The notes under the pieces are model-generated. The model worked only from the letters and a program-made list of their open reading frames with translations. It made no database searches and was not told where the DNA came from. Of a stretch of 64,000 nucleotides of DNA, positions 1-10,900 are shown piece after piece (positions within the stretch are counted from its first letter, which is position 1; each line of letters begins with the position of its first letter). A program made the translations under genes and the position numbers. The DNA comes from an uncultured Lachnospiraceae bacterium. GTDB lineage: Bacteria > Bacillota > Clostridia > Lachnospirales > Lachnospiraceae. The stretch is from the NCBI GenBank assembly GCA_947173495.1, contig CAMWFQ010000002.1, forward strand, positions 124,001 through 188,000, written 5' to 3'.

Positions 1-2129
1 GCCGCATTTCCCTCCACATATTTCTTTAAGCCGTGATACAGCGTGGATTTAAACAGCGGCTTTGCGATAAAGCCTTCGATTCCCGTATTGACGATCTCTT
101 CCTCAATCTCATTCCAGCCATAGGCTGAGATCAGGAAAATTGGAATATCCTTACCCACCCTTTTGTGAATTTCATGTATGGTCTGCAGCCCGTCCATATT
201 GGGCATCTTCCAGTCGATCAGCACAAAACGGTAATCGTCGTTTCTCCGGTGCCGTTCTGCAATCATTTCTACCGCATTCCTGCCGTCCATCGTCCATTCT
301 GCGTGAACGCCCAGCTCTTCCAGATTGGAAACCGCGCTCAGACAAAGCTGCTCATTGTCGTCCACTACCAGTATGTTCCATGCCGGAAGTTTCATTTCCT
401 GTATGGATTCCGCCTTCTTCAAATCCAGAATAATATGGAAAGTGCTCCCTTTTCCCGGCTCGCTGACGAGTCCGATCCTTCCTCCCATGAGGTCCACGAT
501 TTTCTTGGAGATCGCGGTGCCCAGCCCGGTTCCGGTCGTTCTCTGCACCACATCCGAATCGTCTCTGGAAAAAGCATCCCAGATCTTCTCCTGAAACTCT
601 TTTGACATTCCAATACCATTATCCGCAACTTCTATATGCGTGCATACATATTCTCCGCCCTTGGCAGAAGGCTCCTGATAAAGATATACGTCAATCCTGC
701 CCTCCTCCTGGGTAAATTTAACCGCATTGGACAAAAGATTGATCAGAACCTGATTCAGGCGTACCTCGTCACAATATACCTCCTCCGAGAGAATGTCTCT
801 GATAAAAATATCAAAATACTGATGTTTGGCCTTCACCTGAGGCTGCATAATATTTACGGCATCATCCATGATCTCCTTCAGGGAAAGCGGATTCATATTC
901 AATGTCATCTTTCCGCTTTCAATCTTGGACATATCCAGTACATCATTGATCAGCCCCAGAAGGTGTTTACTGGAGAGCAGAACCTTTTTCAGACAGTCCT
1001 CTATCCGTTCCGGATTGTCCGAATTTTTCATGGCAATCTCCGTCATTCCTATGATCGCGTTCATCGGGGTACGGATATCATGGCTCATGCTGGATAAGAA
1101 TTCGCTCTTTGCATGACTGGCGCGGACCGCTTCCCGCTTTGCTTTGTCCAGATTTCGCATCTGCTCCGTAGCCAGTTGCATATATTTGACAAAGACCACT
1201 ACCATAGCGATCAGAATGATCATGGAAGAAGCCAGCATGATTCCCAGTCTCACTTTATCCAGTCTTGTGATTGCCTCATTTAAAACACTGGTCTTCATCA
1301 CACTGATCAGGTACCAGGTCGTATTGTCAGAAAGGGGGGCGCAATAGATCTGCTGTTCTTCTCCGCCCACGGATATATTATCACTATAGATTCCATGAAC
1401 ATCCATTGCCTCTCTCAGCAGCCGGGCATAATCTTCCTTCTCTTTTCCGTTGTAGACATCATAGATCTCCATGATCCGCTCAAAATAGTTACTGCGAAAA
1501 GCGTCCCCGCTTCTCACTACAAAATAGCCTTCCTTATCAATGATATGAGAATATACCCTTCCATTCTCTTCGTCCAGATACAACACACGGGTCAGATAAT
1601 CCATGGAAATTCCCGCCACCAGAGCGGCGGTCTTTTCTCCATCCTCCAGGGTATAGGCGGCCGGCTGACCCAGCATCAGGAACTTGTCTCCCTGTTCATT
1701 GATTCCCTGGGCGACAATTTCTTTCTTCGTCTGCAGTGTTTCTACAACATCGCTTCTACTGCTGAAATCAATATCATCTCCGAATATTTTCACCAGTCTC
1801 CCATCCGCTGTACAGAATCCCAGATAGGTGAAATTCCTGATCGAAGCACTGTCAGTAAGCTTCTCCTCCATCTTTTCTTTGTATTCCGGTGAATCCTGAG
1901 AGACACTGCTTACAATTCCCGATACCTGCTCCAGACGCAGGCTGATGATTGATTCAAATTTCTGCTGCAGCTGCGTATTCACTTCTTCCATGTATATTTC
2001 GCTTATTTCCCGGATGGATTCCTTGGTCTTGTTCGTCATCACATACGTCAGACTGACAAATACGACCACACACACAAGCGCCATCATTACAAAGCTGTAT
2101 AATAAAAATCTTCTTGTTTTATTTTTCAT
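1..2129 (-). CDS. Hybrid sensor histidine kinase with C-terminal receiver domain (truncated at the left window edge)
   Basis: Minus-strand reading from ATG at 2129: N-terminal TM segment (MKNKTRRFLLYSFVMMALVCVVVFVSLTYV), extracellular sensor region, H-box AKSEFLSSMSHDIRTPMNAIIG near 1100, HATPase motifs (NLLSNAVKFT, DNGIGM, GTGLG), then a receiver domain (ILVVDDNE...LIDWKMPNMDG). The ORF runs off position 1. Confidence 0.9.
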   Translation of the reverse strand, partial: MKNKTRRFLLYSFVMMALVCVVVFVSLTYVMTNKTKESIREISEIYMEEVNTQLQQKFESIISLRLEQVSGIVSSVSQDSPEYKEKMEEKLTDSASIRNFTYLGFCTADGRLVKIFGDDIDFSSRSDVVETLQTKKEIVAQGINEQGDKFLMLGQPAAYTLEDGEKTAALVAGISMDYLTRVLYLDEENGRVYSHIIDKEGYFVVRSGDAFRSNYFERIMEIYDVYNGKEKEDYARLLREAMDVHGIYSDNISVGGEEQQIYCAPLSDNTTWYLISVMKTSVLNEAITRLDKVRLGIMLASSMIILIAMVVVFVKYMQLATEQMRNLDKAKREAVRASHAKSEFLSSMSHDIRTPMNAIIGMTEIAMKNSDNPERIEDCLKKVLLSSKHLLGLINDVLDMSKIESGKMTLNMNPLSLKEIMDDAVNIMQPQVKAKHQYFDIFIRDILSEEVYCDEVRLNQVLINLLSNAVKFTQEEGRIDVYLYQEPSAKGGEYVCTHIEVADNGIGMSKEFQEKIWDAFSRDDSDVVQRTTGTGLGTAISKKIVDLMGGRIGLVSEPGKGSTFHIILDLKKAESIQEMKLPAWNILVVDDNEQLCLSAVSNLEELGVHAEWTMDGRNAVEMIAERHRRNDDYRFVLIDWKMPNMDGLQTIHEIHKRVGKDIPIFLISAYGWNEIEEEIVNTGIEGFIAKPLFKSTLYHGLKKYVEGNA

Positions 2130-2190
2130 GTCTGTTTTCTTTCATGATCCCTGTTGTAAGTAACATTATGCCTGATATTTTTTCTTTTCT

Positions 2191-2219
2191 ATTGTACCTC
2201 TTTCGGACCTGATTGTCCA
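2191..2219 (-). promoter_or_regulatory. Putative sigma-A promoter of the sensor kinase (TGGACA-17 nt-TACAAT)
   Basis: Minus strand: TGGACA (2219-2214), 17-nt spacer, TACAAT (2196-2191), about 60 nt upstream of the start codon. Confidence 0.5.
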
Positions 2220-2242
2220 CAAAGATCAGAAGAGGGCGGGTG

Positions 2243-5200
2243 TCACATTACAAAATCAAACAGGCTGATCTGATTTGATTCAGGCAGCTCTCCCAGCAGA
2301 TGCAGATCATCCATCATATCCACCACCGTCTTTGACACCTTCGTTCTCTCCCGGAAGTCCTGCTTGGACAGAAACGCGCCTTCCTTTGCAGCCTCCACAA
2401 TCGCATCCGCCGCCTTTTCTCCCAGTCCGTCAATGCTGTTTAAAGAAGGCATCAGTCTCTTTTCATCCACGATCTGAAAGTTTCTGGAATGAGCCGTAAA
2501 GATATCGATGGGCACAAAATCAAAGCCTCTGGCGTACATCTCCTGCACAATCCTCATATCTCTGTAGGAATCCTGCTCTTTTTTGGTAAGCGTATCGCTT
2601 CTTTTTTTGTAATCCTTCATCACCTTTTCCAGATGCTCCTGTCCCTGACACATCAGCTCATAGGAAAAGGCAGAGGCTCGGATTGAGAAAAACGAAGCAT
2701 AATAGGCAAGAGGATAGTTGATCTTGCAATAGGCGATCCGCCAGGCCATCATCACATAGGCGGCGGCATGCGCCTTGGGAAACATATACTTGATCTTTTT
2801 ACAGGACCAGATGTACCAGTCCGGCACATTCTTTTCCTTCATGGCTGCTTCCCATTCCGGCTTCAATCCCTTTCCCTTACGCACACTCTCCATAATTGTG
2901 AATGCCAGAGCGCTGTCCACTCCCTGATTGATCAGATAGATCATAATATCATCACGGCAGCAGATAGCCGTTGATATGGTGGCTTTTCCATCCAGGATCA
3001 GCGTCTGGGCGTTTCCCAGCCACACGTCGGTCCCATGTCCCAGTCCGGAGATCCGGATCAGATCTGACAGGCTTTTCGGCTCCGTATCCAGAAGCATCTG
3101 GATTACAAAGTCTGTTCCGAACTCCGGTATTCCCAGAGATCCTACCGGGCAGCCGTCGATCTGCTCCGGCGTGATTCCCAGCGCGGAGGTATCCTGAAAC
3201 AAAGACATCACCTGCGGATCATCCAGCGGGATCTTCGTAGGGTCGATCCCGGTCAGGTCCTGCAGCATACGGATCATGGTGGGATCATCATGTCCCAGAA
3301 TATCAAGCTTCAGGAGGTTATGATCGATGGAGTGATAGTCAAAATGGGTGGTGACAATATCCGTCGTCATATCATTGGCCGGATGCTGAACCGGCGTAAA
3401 GGAATTAATATCCTCTCCCACAGGCAGCACGATAATACCGCCGGGATGCTGCCCGGTGCTTCTTCTGATTCCTGTACACCCGCCCACAATACGGTTGATC
3501 TCACAGACACGCTTTCTGCTTCCCCGTTCTTCATAATAATTTTTTACATAACCAAAGGCTGTCTTGTCAGCCAGCGTGGCGATGGTTCCGGCCCGATAGG
3601 TTTGTCCCGCGCCAAAGATCACCTCTGTATATTTATGCGCCTTACTCTGATACTCCCCGGAAAAATTCAGATCGATATCCGGCTCTTTATCTCCTTTAAA
3701 TCCCAGGAAAGTCTCAAAGGGAATATCAAATCCATCCTTTACAAGGGGCTTTCCGCACACCGGACAGAGTTTGTCCGGCAAATCACACCCCGCATTTCCC
3801 GCGCAGGCTTTCACCTCCGGCGAATCAAAGTCACAATAAAAACAGCTGGGGCATCTGTAATGGGCACTCAGTGAATTCACCTCTGTAATTCCCGCCATAA
3901 ACGCCACAAGAGAGGAACCTACAGAGCCTCTCGACCCTACCAGATAGCCATCCTCCACCGACTTCCATACCAGCTTCTGGGCAATGATATACATCACCGC
4001 AAATCCGTTGGTGATAATAGAATGGAGCTCTTTTTCCAGACGTGCCTTTACCACCTCCGGAAGCACTTCTCCGTAGATCTCATGGGCACGTTTATAGCAG
4101 ATATCCTTCAGGGTCTTATCGCTGTCCGGGATAACGGGAGGACACTTATCCGGACGAACCGGTGAGATCACATCAATCCTGTCTGCAATCTTATTGGGAT
4201 TGGTAATGACCACCTCCCGGGCCTTACTGCTGCCAAGATAAGAAAATTCCTCCAGCATCTCCTCTGTCGTCCGCAGATACAATGGCGCCTGGTCGTCCGC
4301 ATCTGCAAAATGCTTTCCCGCCATAATGATCCTGCGGTAGACCTCGTCTTCCGGATCCAGGAAATGAACATCGCAGGTGGCAACCACCGGTTTGTGAAAC
4401 TCTTCTCCCAGCGCAACAATCCTCCGGTTCATATCCATAATATCCTCCATACTGTTTATGGCGGATATCTTCTCTGATTCGATCATAAATTTATTGTTTC
4501 CCAGCGGCTGAATCTCCAGATAATCATAAAAATTCACCAGACGGGCAATTTCTGTCTCCGATTTTCCTTCCAGCAGCGCTCTGTACAATTCACCGGCCTC
4601 ACAGGCGCTCCCCAAAATCAGCCCTTCCCTGTGCTTCAGCAGAAGGCTCTTCGGCACCCTCGGCCGCTTGCTGTAATAAGTCAGATGAGACTCCGATACA
4701 AGGGTATAAAGGTTCTCCCGTCCGATATTATTTTCAGCCAGAATAATGGCGTGATAGGAAGGCAGCTTTTTCACAATGTCCGGACTGGAATCCCCCATGG
4801 CATTGACCTTCGCCAGCGTGTCCGCCCCTTCCTCCTTCAGCATCGGAATAAATTTCACAAAAATCTCAGCGGTAGCCTCCGCATCATCCACTGCCCGATG
4901 ATGATTTTCAAGAGATACGCCCATGGTTTTGGCCACCGCATCCAGGGTGTGTTTCCCCTGATGAGGCAGCAGAATCCTGGCGATCCCAACCGTATCCACA
5001 CAGGTAAACGCCCTGCTGATCCCCATCCTTGCGGCGTTTTCTCTGATAAAGCTCATATCAAAGCCCGCATTGTGGGCCACCAGTACCGCCTCGCCGCAGA
5101 AACGGAAAAATTCGGGAAGCACCTCTTCGATCATGGGCGCATCCTTCACCATGCTGTCATTGATACCTGTCAGCTTTTCAATCTCAAAAGGAATGGGCAC

Positions 5201-6712
5201 ATCGGGATTTACAAAGCTGGAAAACCTCTCCGTAATCGCGCCCGCACATACCTTCACCGCCCCGATCTCGATGATCCTGTTATTCACCGGAGAAAATCCT
5301 GTGGTCTCAATATCAAATACCACAAAATCCGCACTGAAATCCTGTCCCTTTTCATCTGTGACAATCTCTTTCAAATCATCCACCAGATAGGCTTCCATAC
5401 CGTAAATGATCTTGAAAAAATCCTGTTTATCCGGCTGCGCTTCCCCCGCTTCCTTTCGTCTTGCCTTCTCTGCCTTCCACAGATCCTCCCACACATGATT
5501 GGCGTCGGGAAAAGCCTGAACTACTCCATGATCCGTAATGGCAATCGCCGGATGCCCCCACTGATAGGCGCGCTTTACAATGTCCTTTGCCTCGGAAACG
5601 CCGTCCATATCGCTCATCTTGGTGTGGCAGTGAAGCTCCACCCTCTTGAGCGTGCTTTTATCACTCCTTGAGGTGGTAAAATCAGGAATCTTTTTCACTC
5701 CTGCCAGAGAGCCTATGGTCAGTTCGTTGTCAAATTTATCGATGGTGGTCACACCCTTGAGTTTTACAAACGCGCCTTTTTTCAATCCCTCCTTCAGCTC
5801 ATCCAGCTGATCATTGCGGGAAAAAAGCTTGATGGTCATGGTATCGGTAAAATCTGTCACATCAAACATCACAATGGTCTTTTCATTCCGGATCTCACGA
5901 AAATCCTGACTGATGATCTTTCCCCGGATGACCACCTCTCCCATATCGCCGATCACTTCCTCAATAGGAATGGCTTCCTCCTCAAAATCCCTGCCATAGA
6001 TTACATCCGGATTGTCGGAGCGCTTCAGAGGGCGCCTGAAGTCCCCCCTGCCTGCTTTTCCGCCTTCCCCTCTGCGAAAGTCCTTCTTTTCTCTGGAAGC
6101 AAGCTCGTCCACACTTCCCTGTTTTTGCGGTGTCTGCACGTCGGGAGCCTTCTCCGGTACCGGCCGGACAAAGACCGGCTCTTCCTCTCTTCGAGCCTTC
6201 TTTTCTATGTATTCCATCTTACAGACAAGCGGCAGTCCGCACCGCTCATTAAAGATCTTTTCCAAGATCCGCACAAGCTCTCCGGATTTGCTCCTTGCAG
6301 GTACCGAATCCTCCACCTCAAGTTTCAGTTCGTCCTCTCTGGGAAATGAAATCTTTGCTCCCTTAAACAGGCAGTATTCAACAGGGCTGTACTCCTTAAG
6401 CTCAAGCAAAATACTGTCCTCATACACATTTAGCAGCTTCTCTGGCGTATACTGCTCTGACAGCTGAAATTGTTCATACAGCTTAAGCGTCACATTATGA
6501 AGCGCAAACAGCTGCTTCTTGATCTCCGCCTCCACCCTGAAAACAGCGTCCTTGGGAATCAGATGTCCGGAACGTATTCTGACCCTGATAAAGTCTCTGC
6601 TTTTTGTAGCCGAAACCTTTTCCACCTGAACCTGTTCAAAAAGCTCCTGTATTTTCCTGTCCAGTTTTAGTGTGGGAAACACCTCAAAAAACTGCTTTGC
6701 CACTGTTTGCAC
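2243..6712 (-). CDS. polC: DNA polymerase III alpha subunit, PolC type (Gram-positive)
   Basis: About 1490 aa with OB-fold, PHP (HCHTKMSDMDG), embedded exonuclease (FVVFDIETTGF) and polymerase motifs. The likely start is GTG at 6712 (VQTVAKQFFEVFPTLKLD), just after the ispG stop; the longer ORF start at 6829 overlaps ispG. Confidence 0.97.
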   Translation of the reverse strand: MQTVAKQFFEVFPTLKLDRKIQELFEQVQVEKVSATKSRDFIRVRIRSGHLIPKDAVFRVEAEIKKQLFALHNVTLKLYEQFQLSEQYTPEKLLNVYEDSILLELKEYSPVEYCLFKGAKISFPREDELKLEVEDSVPARSKSGELVRILEKIFNERCGLPLVCKMEYIEKKARREEEPVFVRPVPEKAPDVQTPQKQGSVDELASREKKDFRRGEGGKAGRGDFRRPLKRSDNPDVIYGRDFEEEAIPIEEVIGDMGEVVIRGKIISQDFREIRNEKTIVMFDVTDFTDTMTIKLFSRNDQLDELKEGLKKGAFVKLKGVTTIDKFDNELTIGSLAGVKKIPDFTTSRSDKSTLKRVELHCHTKMSDMDGVSEAKDIVKRAYQWGHPAIAITDHGVVQAFPDANHVWEDLWKAEKARRKEAGEAQPDKQDFFKIIYGMEAYLVDDLKEIVTDEKGQDFSADFVVFDIETTGFSPVNNRIIEIGAVKVCAGAITERFSSFVNPDVPIPFEIEKLTGINDSMVKDAPMIEEVLPEFFRFCGEAVLVAHNAGFDMSFIRENAARMGISRAFTCVDTVGIARILLPHQGKHTLDAVAKTMGVSLENHHRAVDDAEATAEIFVKFIPMLKEEGADTLAKVNAMGDSSPDIVKKLPSYHAIILAENNIGRENLYTLVSESHLTYYSKRPRVPKSLLLKHREGLILGSACEAGELYRALLEGKSETEIARLVNFYDYLEIQPLGNNKFMIESEKISAINSMEDIMDMNRRIVALGEEFHKPVVATCDVHFLDPEDEVYRRIIMAGKHFADADDQAPLYLRTTEEMLEEFSYLGSSKAREVVITNPNKIADRIDVISPVRPDKCPPVIPDSDKTLKDICYKRAHEIYGEVLPEVVKARLEKELHSIITNGFAVMYIIAQKLVWKSVEDGYLVGSRGSVGSSLVAFMAGITEVNSLSAHYRCPSCFYCDFDSPEVKACAGNAGCDLPDKLCPVCGKPLVKDGFDIPFETFLGFKGDKEPDIDLNFSGEYQSKAHKYTEVIFGAGQTYRAGTIATLADKTAFGYVKNYYEERGSRKRVCEINRIVGGCTGIRRSTGQHPGGIIVLPVGEDINSFTPVQHPANDMTTDIVTTHFDYHSIDHNLLKLDILGHDDPTMIRMLQDLTGIDPTKIPLDDPQVMSLFQDTSALGITPEQIDGCPVGSLGIPEFGTDFVIQMLLDTEPKSLSDLIRISGLGHGTDVWLGNAQTLILDGKATISTAICCRDDIMIYLINQGVDSALAFTIMESVRKGKGLKPEWEAAMKEKNVPDWYIWSCKKIKYMFPKAHAAAYVMMAWRIAYCKINYPLAYYASFFSIRASAFSYELMCQGQEHLEKVMKDYKKRSDTLTKKEQDSYRDMRIVQEMYARGFDFVPIDIFTAHSRNFQIVDEKRLMPSLNSIDGLGEKAADAIVEAAKEGAFLSKQDFRERTKVSKTVVDMMDDLHLLGELPESNQISLFDFVM

Positions 6713-6713
6713 C

Positions 6714-7769
6714 TCATATTTTCCAATTTTCAAGTTCCTCTCGAAGGACGGAAAGCAACTTGTCCTCCGGCACCTTCCTGACGATTTCTCCTTTTTTAAA
6801 CAGAAGGCCCTCTCCGATGCCTCCCGCAATTCCGATATCCGCTTCCCTTGCCTCTCCGGGGCCGTTCACGGCGCACCCCATGACGGCCACCTTAATATCC
6901 AGGGGGAACTCCTCCACGACGGCCTCTACCTGATTTGCCAGCCCGATCAGATCGATCTTCGTCCTCCCGCAGGTGGGACAGGAAACCAGCTCGATTCCCC
7001 CCTGCCGCAGGCCCAGCGTCCTTAAGATCAGCCTGGCCGCCCGGACCTCCTGCACCGGATCTCCCGTGAGAGATACCCGTACGGTATCTCCGATCCCCTG
7101 ATTCAGGATCAGTCCCAGTCCCAGGGCAGATTTGATATTGCCGCTGAAAATTGTACCCGCTTCCGTGATTCCCACATGGAGCGGATAATCTGTTTTCTCC
7201 GCCAGCATCTCATGGGCCTTTACGCACATCAGCACATCGGAGGACTTGATACTGATCACCAGATTCTCATATCCCGCCTCTTCGATCATATGTACCTTAT
7301 CCAGCGCGCTCTCCACAATTCCCTCTGCCGTAACACCGTGATACTTTTCCACCAGCTCCTTCTCAAGAGAGCCGCTGTTTACTCCTACACGAACAGGAAT
7401 CTCTCTCTCCTTCGCGGCGGATACTACTGCTGCCAGCTTCTCTTTTCCTCCAATATTTCCCGGATTGATCCGGATCTTGTCCGCCCCGTTTTCGATGGCT
7501 GCAATCGCCATTTTATAATCAAAATGAATATCCGCCACCAGGGGAATCGAAATCTGCTTTTTGATCTCGGAGAGGGCCGCCGCCGCCCCGGCATTCGGCA
7601 CCGTACAACGGATAATCTCGCATCCCGCCTTCTCCAGCCGGTGTATCTGAGCTACTGTAGCCTCTACATCCTCTGTGGGTGTGTTGGTCATAGACTGGAT
7701 CAATATGGGACTTCCTCCGCCGATGACCCGGTTTCCTATCTTAATTACTCTTGTGTTATCTCTGATCAT
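6714..7769 (-). CDS. ispG: 4-hydroxy-3-methylbut-2-en-1-yl diphosphate synthase (flavodoxin)
   Basis: [35 protein letters not shown]... with conserved [11 protein letters not shown] and [10 protein letters not shown] motifs. GGAGG SD precedes the ATG at 7769. Confidence 0.97.
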   Translation of the reverse strand: MIRDNTRVIKIGNRVIGGGSPILIQSMTNTPTEDVEATVAQIHRLEKAGCEIIRCTVPNAGAAAALSEIKKQISIPLVADIHFDYKMAIAAIENGADKIRINPGNIGGKEKLAAVVSAAKEREIPVRVGVNSGSLEKELVEKYHGVTAEGIVESALDKVHMIEEAGYENLVISIKSSDVLMCVKAHEMLAEKTDYPLHVGITEAGTIFSGNIKSALGLGLILNQGIGDTVRVSLTGDPVQEVRAARLILRTLGLRQGGIELVSCPTCGRTKIDLIGLANQVEAVVEEFPLDIKVAVMGCAVNGPGEAREADIGIAGGIGEGLLFKKGEIVRKVPEDKLLSVLREELENWKI

Positions 7770-7915
7770 ACATTTGTCCTCCGTGCCTTTGTAAATGCTG
7801 TCGGGCTGCTTTTTCATATTTTGGGCGGGTCTCAAGTTCAGAAACCCTCTTGCAGGCAAGCTTACATCAAATTTCAGTCCTTTGCCCCGGTATCATGTTA
7901 TTATACTATGCCGAT

Positions 7916-7955
7916 TGAAAAAAAGAAAGCGGAGTGAAGGTCTTTTCCACTCCGC
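7916..7955 (-). terminator. Rho-independent terminator of the large surface-protein gene
   Basis: Minus strand: GCGGAGTG-loop-CACTCCGC followed by TTTCTTTTTTT, just after the stop at 7968. Confidence 0.8.
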
Positions 7956-7967
7956 ATGATTCCTTTT

Positions 7968-10900
7968 TCAATCCTTTTCAAACTCGCTCCGGCGTTTCTT
8001 CTTTCGCGGTCTGAGTGCTGTTATACCTCCCATGGATCCCAATGCCATGGTCAGCCACAGCGGCATCATTCCCATATCCGCCGTATCGGGAGTACTTCCC
8101 CAGCCCAAAGGAACATCCTCCTCCAGAATATAAACATAAGTTTCCTTCTCCGGATCCCACATCCTCACATAAGCCCTGGGAACCCCCTCTTCCCAGATGA
8201 TGATTCTGTCCGGGCTGTCAGGATCATTAGGGTCAGGCAGCTCTGTCGGGTATCCCGGATTATCGGGATCCTCTCCATTCCCGGGCTCCGGGCTGCTGCC
8301 CGGCTCCGGCGTGCCGCCTGGAACCGGCGTATGGTCTGGGGCAGGCGTACGGTCTGGATCCGGCGTTTCGTCCGGTCCGGGAGTACTGTTTGGATCCTCC
8401 GTTACTTCCGGCCCCGGCGAGCTGTTCGGATTCCCCGAAGGACTGGAAACCGGCGTCTGACCGGGCTCGCCTGTGGCTCTGGGTGTGGGCGTAACGGCAG
8501 GTTTTCTTGTTCTGCCGGACGTTGGTGTACTGCCAGGAATTCCTGTGGCTGCCGGTGCAGGTGTAGCGCCTGGCACGATAGAGGCTGAAGGCTGCGGCGT
8601 ACCACCCGGCACCACGGAAACTGTAGGAAGCGGTGTACCGTCCGGTACCATGGAAGCTGTAGGCTGCGGCGTACCGTCCGGCGTTTTCGTCGGCACAGGA
8701 TCCGGCGTTTTATCCGGGTTCTCCGGTATCTCAGGGTCAGGTGTCCTGTCAGGATCTCCCGGGCCGCCCGGATCCGGGCTCTTATCCGGATCCTTCGGAT
8801 CTTCCGGCCCCGGTTTGTCCGGGTCTGTGGGCACATCTGTCCCCCGGACATAACGCAGAATGATTACCTCGTTTCCGGCTTCGGTGGCGGTTACCAGGGA
8901 TTTGCCTGCAATTGCTTCATACTCGTCATCCGCATCATCCAGAAGTCCATATCCATCATTATAATGGGTATAAACCGATTCCACTCCCCCATGAGTATAA
9001 TTCAGCTCCCATTTGACTCCTTCCGCTTTAAATGTTTCATTCAGAGGAGCTGTCCGTCTTTCTATCTCCCGCATTCCCTCAAAGGTATAGGCATAGCCAT
9101 CATTACTCTCCAGCGTCCCGGCGAAGGAGCTGTCTCCCGTATCCTCGCCCGGCCCCAGCGGAACGCTTCTGGAGGAACCGCCGTTCACCGCTTCTTCACC
9201 TTCCCCTGCTTCCGGGGAATCCTCCTGCTTTTCACGGAAATAATATTCATGGACAATGTGATAGGAGCCTTCTCTTATATTGTCCCCGCTCAGCGTCCGG
9301 TAATAACGCAGAATAATGATCTGATTTCCCTCTTCTGTAGCATAGGCTCCCTGCATTTTGGTATCTGCCGTATAATCACTATCCTCTATAATACCATAGG
9401 CGGGATTATCGTAGGTATAGGTATGATATTCGCCATTTACACTGAAATTAGTCGGATTTGTCTCCCTTTCAACAGGACTTCCTCCGGCGGGGACAAGATC
9501 GCCGTTCTCATCTTTACGACAGGAGCCGTCAACCGTATACAGGATTCCATGATTTTCCGGCGTCAGCTCGCCTGCATCGACCGTTCGTATTTCGCTGGTG
9601 CCTTCCAGGTGATCGCCATCCTTATCCCTCAGATAATATACATGGATAACCTTATAGGATCCGGTCCCGGGTACTTCCGGCTTACGGTAATAGCGCAGAA
9701 TGATGATCTGGCTGCCGTCCTCAGTTGCCGTCACATTCCCCTTACCTTCTTCTACCCAATATTTATATTCTTCACCCTTCGGCCCTGTTCCTGTCTTTGC
9801 ATCATCGGGAACAGAGTACCCTGCTTTCATCATCCTGCTGTTCATCGGACTTTCAGAAGGCGTTGGACTCATGGATGGCGTTGGAGTCTCAGATGGTGAC
9901 GGAGTCACAGTTGGAACCGGGCTTTCTGTGGAACCGGGCGTCCCGCTGGGTTCAGGGCTTTCCGACATTTCCTGCCCCCCGCCAGGTGTCGCTGTCCCGG
10001 CAGGATCCTTTTCTTCTTCCGGCGTTTCTGTTTCAGCCGGTTCCGGTTCCGGCGTCGCCTCTGGCATGTCTGTCGGTTCCGGCTCTTCTGTGGCATCCGG
10101 TGTTATCACGGGTGCTTCCGGTTCTGCGGCGGGCGCAGACGTTTCAACCGGTTCCGGTTCCGGCGTCGGTACAGAAGGGACAGCCTGATCCGGATCGTCC
10201 CGGCTCTCAGTCGGTTCCGGCTCCTGTATCAGATTCAAATCTCCGGTCTGTTCTGCCTTCAGCAGATCTTTTGGCGTGTCCTGATTCCTGAAAAAAATCT
10301 TAAGTATCGGAATTCCCGGTCTTCCGGAAAGGGCCGACAATTCCGTCTCCGCAGTATATTCCTTTTCAGTCTGTCCGCCTCCCACGGTGGGTTCGTCGGT
10401 ATTTGCAGGGTCGGGATCCGGCAGAGAATCCGGCGTCTCCAGCGGCTTCGGTGTCTCCGGGTCCTGGTCCGGATCGGAAGGCAGCGTCGGTTCTGAAAGT
10501 TCCGGTGTCTCTTCCGGAGCAGACGACTCCAGCGGCTCCGGTGATTCCGGGTCTTCTGACGGTTCCGGCGTCTCCGCAGGATAAAGCGCTTCCGGTGTCT
10601 CTGATACCTCCGGGGATTCCTCCGGTTCCGGAGATATCAGTTCTCCCGAAGGCTCCGGGGAAACAGACGCTTCAGGAGAGCCTGACGGGCCGGGGGATTC
10701 CAAAGCTCCGGCGCGTGCGGCGTCCAGCCTTCCATTTTTCTGATTCTCTTCTACCACCATGCCATATTCGCTCTCAAAATAGGTATAGTGGTAAGAGTTA
10801 TTATTATAATTGTGTAAGTATTCCTTTGTTACATTCTGATCGCTGTAAGTCTTCGAGTGATTGATCGCCAGTCCGCCAACCGTGCTGACCAGGCTTGTTC

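Noticed and set aside
4631-5671. 346-aa plus-strand ORF
   Set aside because: Antisense to polC, composition typical of a shadow frame (many His/Arg/Gln), no recognisable motif.
6713-6829. Upstream extension of PolC to 6829
   Set aside because: Would overlap the conserved C-terminus of ispG; the conserved PolC N-terminus starts near GTG 6712.
8197-10584. Plus-strand Gly/Ser-rich ORFs (8197-8460, 8473-8853, 9700-10188, 10387-10584)
   Set aside because: Mirror images of the Pro/Glu/Ser-rich spacers of the minus-strand surface protein; low-complexity shadow frames.
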